From Chara braunii (taxonomy: Eukaryota; Streptophyta; Charophyceae; Charales; Characeae), in NCBI GenBank assembly GCA_003427395.1, contig BFEA01000260.1, positions 826,061 through 849,850 of the forward strand: a stretch of DNA of 23,790 nucleotides. Reading direction: 5' to 3'. The translations under genes were made by a program, and so were the position numbers. This document shows positions 17,641 to 23,790 of this stretch, piece by piece; the stretch's first letter is position 1; every line of letters starts with the position of its first letter. The notes beneath the pieces are model-generated. The model was not told where the DNA came from. It saw only the letters and a program-made list of their open reading frames with translations, and searched no databases.

Positions 17641-18719
17641 AACCATTGTCTCCTACCTTGATATCGGGAACGAACTAAAAGAACAAATTCGAAAGGGTTA
17701 TGGGAGTGATCCTATTTGGAGTCTCATCATTGAGACTCTACGAAAGAACCCTGAGTTGTTTCCAGAATATCAAATGACTGATGGCTTACTCTTCTTTCTG
17801 GATAAAACCGAAGAAAGAAGTGTATTCCTCACCAAGAACAGATAAAAAGCTTAATCATTGGGAAATGTCATGGTGTGGAAGGTCACTTTGGTCTTAAGAA
17901 GACGTATGCCGATGTCCAAGAACGGCTTGAATGGAAAGGAATGAAGGAAGATGTACTAACGTATGTGCGGACAACAAGCCCTCAGATGAGAATCCGATGG
18001 GACTACTGAGACCGCTGCCTATTCCAAGTGAGCAAGGTGAGTCTATTTCCATTGACTTTACGAGTCTCACTAAGAGTCGAAATGGCAACAGTCAAGTAAT
18101 GGTCATCGTAGATAGATTTTCAAAGCATGCTATGTTCATTCCTTTGGCTGCTGAAGCTAGAACTGAACTAGTCATCCAGAAGTTTCAGATGCGATGGGTC
18201 TCTGGGTATGGATTTTCGAAAACCATCGTCTCTGACAGAGATGTTCGGTTCACTAGTCTACAATGGCAGAAGTTCATGGAAGTCTATGGCACCAGGTTGA
18301 CCATGTCGTCAGGCAGACATCCTGAAACGAATGGCCAAACTGAGCAAATGAATCGTCTTTGCCAACAACTTTTGCGAATGTATGTTAGACCTGATCAGAT
18401 TGATTGGGATGAGAACTTGCCTAAAATTGCTAGTGCCTACAATAGCAGTATACATACTGCTACAGGTAGAACGCCTAACGCAATGCATAAAGGATGGAAG
18501 CCTAGGCGTCCCATTGATGCATTATCAAGGGACCAGATTCGGAGGCTACCCCCAGGTACGCGTGAATTCGCAGTTCTATATGAAGAAGACATAAAAAAGG
18601 TTAAGGAAAACATACAAAAGACCCAACTACAAATGATTGAACAGGCTAATAAACATCGCTCACCTTCACAATTCCAAGAAGGGGACTTTGTCTGGGTCAA
18701 GTCTAAAGAGTTTCCTTAG
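17641..18719 (+). pseudogene. Element 2 integrase with intact D,D35E triad
   Basis: A linker (17641-17845) leads to a decayed HHCC zinc domain spread over shifted frames (about 17845-17990; GHFGLKKTYADVQERL is readable). The catalytic core is open at 17931-18719. The three acidic residues are D at 18054-18056 (SISIDF), D at 18234-18236 (VSDRD) and E at 18342-18344 (NGQTE), with exactly 35 residues between the last two. The C-terminal end carries FQEGDFVWV, typical of Ty3/Gypsy integrases. TAG at 18717-18719 and a frameshift near 18725 cut it from the chromodomain. Integrase inserts the DNA copy into chromosomes. Confidence 0.92.
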
Positions 18720-18727
18720 AAGAAAAT

Positions 18728-19122
18728 GTGTCTCAAAAACTGCTACCTGTCTATCACGGCCCCTGGGAAGTTCTCAAAGTAACGGGAGGTGAAGATGGAC
18801 CTTCCTACCGCATAGATGTACCTCCACACCTAAGGACATACCTTGTCTTCCATGCGTCTAAACTGCTACCCTGTGTAGAAAGTGATAACTTTCCTAATAG
18901 GCCATCTATGTTTCCACCCTCTATGAATGGAGGCTATGAAGTTGAAAGAATATTGGAACATGGGTATTTTTCTACAGGTGGCAGAGGACGACCTCAAAAG
19001 CGGTACAAGGTAAAGTTCAAGTCCCAACCTCCATCTAAAGCCAGATGGTTAGTAGGAAAGAACTCCTACCTACTGCTCCTGACATTGTTGCTGCATATGA
19101 ACGTGGGTTAAGTGAGAATTGA
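18728..19122 (+). pseudogene. Element 2 integrase C-terminus and chromodomain
   Basis: The frame starts at a GTG only because of the upstream frameshift. It reads LLPVYHGPWEVLKVTGGEDG and a VFHASKLLPC segment typical of the Gypsy integrase tail. A chromodomain follows at 18935-19060: YEVERILEHGYF, a Gly-Arg-rich turn, KRYKVKFKS and ARWL, with aromatic residues at the expected places. A frameshift near 19060 hides the last 20 codons, which in the next frame end at TGA 19120-19122. Chromodomains bind histone marks and steer insertion to heterochromatin. Confidence 0.85.
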
Positions 19123-19152
19123 TGTATTTTCTGCGATGGAACTCGAAAACTG

Positions 19153-19164
19153 GGCCGGCGGGAA
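19153..19164 (+). promoter_or_regulatory. Weak polypurine-tract-like sequence
   Basis: GGCCGGCGGGAA lies immediately before the TG that starts the 3' LTR, the place where the plus-strand primer should be. It is interrupted by pyrimidines, so it may be decayed. Confidence 0.3.
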
Positions 19165-19260
19165 TGCAATAACCCATGCCTTATGTCTTGTGGAATATCT
19201 GAGGGTTTACTAGGCCGCGGTCAGCCCAGGCCAAAACGTGGATTCAAGGCCTGGACGTGA

Positions 19261-19301
19261 GACAGTTGACTTTAGTCAACTGTCGAAATACCAACAGTCA
19301 A
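19261..19301. promoter_or_regulatory. 10-bp perfect palindrome with three W-box cores
   Basis: GACAGTTGAC-TTTA-GTCAACTGTC (19261-19284) is a perfect 10-bp inverted repeat. It contains TTGACT (19266-19271) and AGTCAA (19274-19279); a third AGTCAA lies at 19296-19301. TTGAC[C/T] is the W-box bound by plant WRKY factors. Its place, about 100 bp into the LTR, is where U3 enhancers usually lie. Confidence 0.6.
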
Positions 19302-19586
19302 AGTCCAAAGGTACCCAGTCCAGGCCGCCGGTCAGGCACGCACATTTGTTTGTATGCAGGTACCCAGACAGCATCAGATCCAGAGGGGAGTCTGCAACTG
19401 TACACAATCCAGGCCCTCGGCTGTGAGTCAATCTGGACAACGGTGGGGAAGGGAACCAAGGCCAGAAAGCATCGTCAAATGCTACTTAAAGGCTGACTTC
19501 GAGGTGGTTAACATTCAGTCTTGCTATGCTGCTTGGACGCTGGCTGTACACAGGCACATGCTGGCGCATTCTGCATTGTGCACCAG

Positions 19587-19850
19587 GCATGCTGATGTGG
19601 CGCTGCCACTGGTCTACATTGCATGCTGATGTGGCGCTGCCACTGGTCTACATTGCATCCTGATGTGGCGCTGCCTATGGTCTACATTGCATGCTGATGC
19701 GGTGCTGCGTATGGTCTACATTCCATGCTGATGCGGCGCTGCCACCGGTCTACGTTGCATACTGATGTGGCGCATACTACAGGTCAACATTGCTGATGTG
19801 GCGCATGCCACTTATTTCGACTGCTGACGTGGCATTGGCCGCGCGGTCTA
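19587..19850 (+). repeat. 34-bp tandem repeat inside the 3' LTR
   Basis: Units start GCATGCTGATGTGGCGCTGC at 19587, 19621, 19655, 19689, 19723 and 19757, all exactly 34 bp apart. A seventh, diverged unit follows at 19792 and traces continue to about 19850. The first two units are identical. Confidence 0.93.
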
Positions 19851-20180
19851 CATGAGGCGACTGGTTGCCACGAGGAGGAAAATCAGGATCTGTGGATGAT
19901 TAGGATACGGGATACTTACCTGAGACCGACGTCGATATTGTTCGCTGCTGGCTGTCTTCACTGTCTCTATGAAAGAGTGGTGCCACGTGGCACTTCTGTG
20001 ATATCGGGGCTGATCCGACTTGTTACTATTATTTGCTTGATGGCGTGGACGGAGAGGAAGCCCAGAGAAGAAGTGGGATTGGTTGGGTTACTATTGTGTG
20101 ATCTTTGATCATTTCTTCCACCTTCTCCCTTGTCTCTCCTCCCTCCACTCTTTTCGTCTATTGGTAACGAGATACTGTTG

Positions 20181-20188
20181 TATATATC
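20181..20188 (+). promoter_or_regulatory. TATA-like box of the element 2 LTR
   Basis: TATATATC lies about 90 bp before the LTR end, after a CTATTGG (CCAAT-type, reverse) near 20158. A start site would fall near 20210, leaving a short R-U5. This is inferred from motif and position only. Confidence 0.4.
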
Positions 20189-20276
20189 ATTTTCACGTTC
20201 ACTGGAGACTTTGTACAGATCTGAAACTACTGGACTTCGACGTCTGATGAGTATCTTCCTGACTGGGTTCATTACA

Positions 20277-20790
20277 CAGCAAAAGGGAACTTAAGGTTGT
20301 GTAGCAAGGGGGGAAACTCAAAGACAATGGGAGGGGTAGCGGGGTATACACAGCCCAAGGATTTGCTTAGCAGCTGGAACTCAGGTTGCAATCCCAAGGT
20401 GTTAATTATTATACCTGACTCCCCCAAAATATATAGTTATTTAGTATAGATGTCTATAGTTGACTCTATACCTGATTCAGGGTCCTGTAAAACCTGTCGT
20501 ATGCGATTTCTTGAGAAGAGCGACACGTGATTGCTTGGGTCTTCAACCCACTCCTGACTCAGAGTCACGCAGACCTGGCAATGGAACATCAAAAACACAA
20601 AAATATTATGAGCAGCGAGAAAAAGCCAAACCACAGGTTTGCAATGACCCGCGCAGAATCAGTCTGAGATCCATGCTGTGCTGCTTGATGGTTTGATTTG
20701 CTGAGATTTCCGTGTTCTGACTAAGAGTTTAAGTCCGTATGTGATGTACTAAGTACTACTAAGTTCTAACTGCATTCTCGCCCTGTCTTC
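20277..20790. other. No recognisable gene
   Basis: Sequence downstream of the element 2 LTR. Open frames of 65-78 codons (20437-20634 minus, 20460-20696 plus) show no motif. No repeat is clear. Confidence 0.4.
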
Positions 20791-21060
20791 TGTGTGTCCC
20801 GAAAAGGGGTAGTTTAGAAATAGGGGAGCTACATGGACAGGACTAGAACTCGACACTGGATAGACATGGTCGAAAGGCCAGGATGGACAGGGACAAAGGT
20901 AGAATTTCCAAGGTACCCCTCAACCTGTGCTTTGTGTGTCCTGAAAGTGGTAGTCCAAAAATAGGTGAACAACGTGTACAGGACTGGAATTGAACACCGG
21001 ATGGACTTGGTTGAAAGGCCAGGACGGACAGGGACAAACATACAATTTCACAGGTACCTG
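20791..21060 (+). repeat. Two tandem ~143-bp units
   Basis: Units begin TGTGTGTCC near 20791 and 20934. Both contain GGTAGT, an AACTCGACAC/ATTGAACACC segment, GAAAGGCCAGGA, GGACAGGGACAAA and GGTACC in the same order, with roughly 75-80% identity by eye. Minus-strand open frames at 20829-21133 follow the duplication and are unlikely to be genes. Confidence 0.85.
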
Positions 21061-21870
21061 GTAGGGATTTTCCCGCAACTTGGGAAGGTCCAAGTGAAAT
21101 CCAGTAGGCCTGGGGAGGCCTGGTAGACTCCAAAATAAGTCTGAGAGTGCAGACCTGTATCTAGGCAGGAGTTAAGCTAGAGACAAGCCCAGTATCTGGA
21201 TTGCAGGCTGCAAAGATGTTCCACGCCTCAAAGCCAGAACTTCCAGTAGCCCCAGTAGGCCGATGGAGGCACCGGCCTGGAGGAGGAGGAGGTTGGTGAA
21301 GCAAGAGTATATCATTTGGTGGAGTGGCAAGAGGCAATTGACATCTTACCCAGCGGTCATGCTCCTGCTCTGTCCAGAGGGTGGAAAGGCAGGAGAAGCT
21401 CCTGCTGCGAGGCGGAGTTGGAGGGTGAGGAAGAAGACGGGGTAGGAGGAGGGAGTAGGCCTAGGTTGTGAAGGTGGAGGGTGAAGCACGTCATGCCAGG
21501 CTATCGAGAATGATGAGAGTAGGGTGTAGGTGATGAGAAAGGGAGAGAGAGAGGAAGCAACATGAGAGACTCACCTTCGCCTATGATTGACCTTCTTCTT
21601 CACTTCCTTGACTGGCCCTGTGCGGTACAGGCTGGTCTTGGACTTTATCCAAGAGTGTGACTATGGCAGGATGAGATGGGAGAGGCATAGTCGTTTTTGA
21701 GATGTACTTTTTGAACATCCGTGATGAGCATGGATGAACTGGGACAGTAGTAGATTCAACAGAGAGAAAAGAAGTGAGGTTATGGCTGAAAGGAGGGCTC
21801 TCTGAGTGCTGACAGTAAGGGGAATACTCACGCACATATTTTTTACTTTTATTTTTTCGAACGTCAAAAT
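21061..21870. other. No recognisable gene; purine-rich segment
   Basis: A GGAGG-rich plus strand spans 21270-21480. On the minus strand an 84-codon frame (21835-21581) ends near an AAG|GTGAGT donor-like sequence at about 21570, which might mark an exon edge, but no protein family is recognisable. Confidence 0.35.
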
Positions 21871-22465
21871 ATTCATAGAATCAAGATCTTAGTGGGGAAT
21901 AGGGTCGCCTTTGTATCCCCTACCACCTCACGCAGCCTGATCGACAACAGATAACTTCTGTTCAATGCTACTCATCTTAATTATGTTTTCAGTGAAGCAA
22001 AAATGGGAAACTGGGTGGTATGATGGTATCACTTTTTTTTTTTTTTTTTTATAATTGGTGTTATCACTTAATTTTGCAACATGTCGAGAAATTCATAGAA
22101 TCAAGATCTGAACGGTCAGTACAGTCGCCCATATACCCCTTACCACCTCATGCAGCCCGATTGACAAGAGAGAACTCCTGTCTGACGCTACTCAATTACA
22201 TTTTCAGCGAAGCATATACGGGAAACCAGATGGAATTACTTCTATAAGCAGCTCCAACAACAACAGATAGCTCCTGTCTGAAGCTACTCATCTTAATTGT
22301 TTTTTCAATCAAGCATAGATGGAAATTACTTTTCTACTTTGTGCTTAGAATCAAGATCTGGACGGTCAGTACGGTCGCCTTCGTATACACTACCACTTCA
22401 TGCAGCCTCATCGACAGGATGCGTCCACTGCCTGAAGCTATGGTCCTTAATCAGTTTTCAACATC
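21871..22465 (+). repeat. Diverged ~220-250-bp tandem units (three, plus a half unit)
   Basis: Units begin with AGAATCAAGATCT at about 21877, 22097 and 22347. Each continues through GTCGCC, a TACCACCTCA-like box, GCAGCC, an ATCGACA-like box, a CTGAAGCTACTCATCTTAATT-like box and TTTTCA. A separate 3' half unit occurs at 22262-22330. A run of T at 22034-22050 separates the first two units. Confidence 0.85.
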
Positions 22466-22800
22466 CCCTCCTTAGCTGGCCCATCACCCCCAGCCCACCC
22501 CCCAACCCCTCCCCCCAACCCAAGCTCAAAGTCAAGTTTTATTCCCAACTCAGGCTGCTATCGGCCAAGTGCAGCACAGCCCCCAGATTGGATTTGAAAA
22601 ATTACAGGGGAAGACCGCCTGTCAACGGGTCTGCAGATGGCCGACGGGGTCTGCCCAACTGGTCGGCTGCAAAACCGTCCGCTATCGGTGGCCTGGCTAC
22701 CCTGGTACTTGAGTAAGAAAACAAGAAAACCCTGAAAAGATGAATTCTCTTTCAGAATCTGTTGTAATGGCCCTGAAATAAGCATAATGGCTTACTGCAG
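22466..22800. other. No recognisable gene; C-rich tract
   Basis: A C-rich run at 22487-22520 is followed by ordinary sequence. A 75-codon minus frame (22558-22785) has no motif. Confidence 0.4.
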
Positions 22801-23050
22801 TTAGAAAAAGACCCTGATAAAATTGCCTCATCGCTCCTCGCCCTCTCCCTCTCCCTGGCCTCGCAACTCTGTTAGGAGGAAGCTTAGAAAAACCGGTCGT
22901 GATAAAATCTCCTCATCGACACGCGGTCTCTCCCTATCCCTTGCCTCACAGCTCTGTTAGGAGGGAAGCTTAGGAAACGAATCCTGAGAGAATTGCCTCA
23001 TCAGCCCCCACCCTCTCTCTCGCCTCGGTGCTCGGTTAGAAGCGGAGAGC
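22801..23050 (+). repeat. Three tandem ~84-bp units
   Basis: Units start TTAGAAAAAG at 22801, TTAGAAAAAC at 22884 and TTAGGAAACG at 22970. Each continues with GATAAAATTGCCTCATCG-like sequence, a pyrimidine run of CTCTCCC type, a GCCTC box and CTGTTAGGAGGAAGC-like sequence. The first two are closest. Confidence 0.9.
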
Positions 23051-23263
23051 AGCACAAGAGGCACCAGTGGAGTGTCGGTGGAGTTTTCTCATTTGGTAAG
23101 TTAGCCTCCCTAAGGGCGATCGACTCCGTTGACATTCGCACACAGCACTATTGCCAAACCACCTCACGCATGACACAAGAATTCCAAATGGCTGAAGTTC
23201 TAGACGCTCTGGAAGAGTGACAGGTTGCCACAAGTACAGAAGATCAAGTCGTTTATAAAAACA

Positions 23264-23384
23264 AAAGAAGAAGAAGAAGAAGAAGAAGAAGAAGAAGAAG
23301 AAGAAGAAGAAGAAGAAGAAGAAGAAGAAGGAGGAGGAGGAGGAGGAGGGGAAGGAGGAGGAGGAGGAGGAGGAGGTGGAGGTG
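23264..23384 (+). repeat. (AAG)n then (AGG)n microsatellite
   Basis: About 22 AAG units to 23330, then GGA/AGG units to 23384. The minus-strand reading gives only Phe and Ser runs, which inflates the open frame at 23036-23680. Confidence 0.97.
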
Positions 23385-23404
23385 GTCTTTATTGATGGAT
23401 TTAC

Positions 23405-23680
23405 CTCCTTCAGTTGCGCCTTAGACAGCTTCAGGAGTGGGCGTACTAGCATTACCCTGTTCTGCTCGCAACCCAGTCCCAAATTCTCTGGATTTACTAC
23501 TCCAGGTACGATTCTCTCTCCCACAGCTGATGTCAAATCACTGGCAAAGGAAGCCATTCTCTCTCCCACACCTGATATCAAATCGCTTGCAAAGGAAGCA
23601 ATAGGCATACCTGCCAATCCCCTGATGCCACTGCTATGTGCCAACCTCAGCAGAAAGAGTTCTGCCTGTTCCATTCGCAC
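23405..23680 (-). CDS. Candidate exon of an unidentified gene (partial)
   Basis: On the minus strand this part of a longer open frame looks protein-like: MRMEQAELFLLRLAHSSGIR, then two 15-residue repeats (ASFASDLISGVGER and ASFASDLTSAVGER), then VMLVRPLLKLSKAQLKE. The DNA repeat is exactly 45 bp (units at 23511 and 23556), so it keeps frame. The frame would end at a GAG|GTAAAT donor at 23405/23404, before the microsatellite turns it into Ser/Phe runs. Upstream is only CA/GA repeat and the window edge. No family is recognised; this may be a host exon or chance. Confidence 0.3.
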
Positions 23681-23712
23681 TCACACACATACACACACAC
23701 ACACACACAGAG

Positions 23713-23790
<78 letters not shown>
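23680..23790 (+). repeat. (CA)n and (GA)n microsatellites at the window edge
   Basis: CA repeats at 23680-23709, then uninterrupted GA from about 23714 to the last base. The window stops inside the GA run, which may be where a contig or read ended. Confidence 0.97.

Larger units (their letters stand above)
11917..20276 (+). mobile_element. Element 2: degenerate Ty3/Gypsy chromovirus with nested LTRs
   Basis: The plus strand carries gag, CCHC knuckle, protease, RT, RNase H, integrase, chromodomain and a 3' LTR in the standard Ty3/Gypsy order. The chromodomain places it among chromoviruses. No 5' LTR or primer site is present: copy B abuts the gag N-terminus. Pol is interrupted by LTR copies C (14259-15522) and D (15977-17341). 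Without these, about 5.7 kb of element 2 remains including its LTR. Numerous frameshifts and stops, a deleted RT active site and an altered protease motif make it a pseudogene throughout. Confidence 0.9.
19165..20276 (+). mobile_element. 3' LTR of element 2 (about 1112 bp)
   Basis: It starts TGCAATAACCC 43 bases after the end of pol and ends ...GGGTTCATTACA. The ends are imperfect inverted repeats of each other (TGCAATAACCC against TGTAATGAACCC). The LTR body does not resemble copies A-D, so element 2 is a different family from element 1. It contains an inverted W-box palindrome, a 34-bp tandem array and a TATA-like box near its end, listed separately. The borders are inferred from structure, as no 5' LTR is available for comparison. 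Confidence 0.65.

Noticed and set aside
19587-19850. CRISPR-like array
   Set aside because: The 34-bp units are directly adjacent with no unique spacers, and the setting is a retrotransposon LTR in a eukaryote.
23036-23400. Remainder of the 214-codon minus-strand frame
   Set aside because: The Ser/Phe runs come from the AAG/AGG microsatellite; only the part above 23405 looks protein-like.

Overview
The window reads as repeat-dense nuclear DNA of a large eukaryotic genome. The chromodomain-bearing Ty3/Gypsy retrotransposon, initiator-Met-type primer sites, WRKY-type W-box motifs in an LTR, nested LTR insertions and abundant microsatellites point to a streptophyte. A repeat-rich charophyte such as Chara braunii is my leading but unverified guess. 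I see no bacterial operons, rRNA, CRISPR array or intact protein-coding gene.

Layout. (1) 1-635 looks like the 3' part of an LTR, with a TATA-like box near base 9 and a 57-bp duplication. A primer-binding-site-like sequence follows at 638-649, but no recognisable internal genes. (2) 650-5093 holds degraded intergenic DNA: a possible coding relic (1914-2117), a tRNA-like stretch (2240-2330), a tandem array of about 61-bp hairpin units with a GAAA loop and tRNA-D-arm-like ends (2850-3630), and three diverged units of about 180 bp (3940-4425). (3) 5094-10153, minus strand, is a 5' portion of a Ty3/Gypsy-type element ('element 1'): LTR copy A, primer site, 1.3-kb leader, gag, CCHC knuckle and aspartic protease. 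Nothing after the protease is present. (4) 10154-11060 is a low-complexity block: GATT array, about 400 bp of GT/GC alternation, CAAT array, and a CCGCGG-rich cluster. (5) 11061-20276, plus strand, is a second, dead Ty3/Gypsy element ('element 2'), a chromovirus with gag, protease, RT, RNase H, integrase, chromodomain and a 1.1-kb 3' LTR. Its 5' end is replaced by LTR copy B, and its pol is split by copy C (14259-15522) and copy D (15977-17341). (6) 20277-23790 carries three unrelated tandem-repeat families and long microsatellites. A possible minus-strand host exon (23405-23680) lies at the edge.

How the parts relate. Copies A-D are one LTR family. Copy A sits next to a primer site and gag, so the family probably belongs to element 1, and its solo LTRs repeatedly invaded element 2. 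Copies A and D share a 43-bp internal duplication and one type of end; B and C lack the duplication and share another, so at least two subfamilies were active. C and D sit precisely within pol, each flanked by 4-bp near-identical target duplications. Element 2 is inactivated in several ways: the RT Y-x-D-D box is deleted, the protease D-S-G is changed to D-P-R, and there are many stops and frameshifts. Its integrase D,D35E triad and chromodomain remain readable.

I found no convincing new gene system. The most unusual signals are the tRNA-like hairpin array at 2850-3630, the W-box palindrome in the element 2 LTR, and the GATT / Z-DNA-prone / CAAT block.
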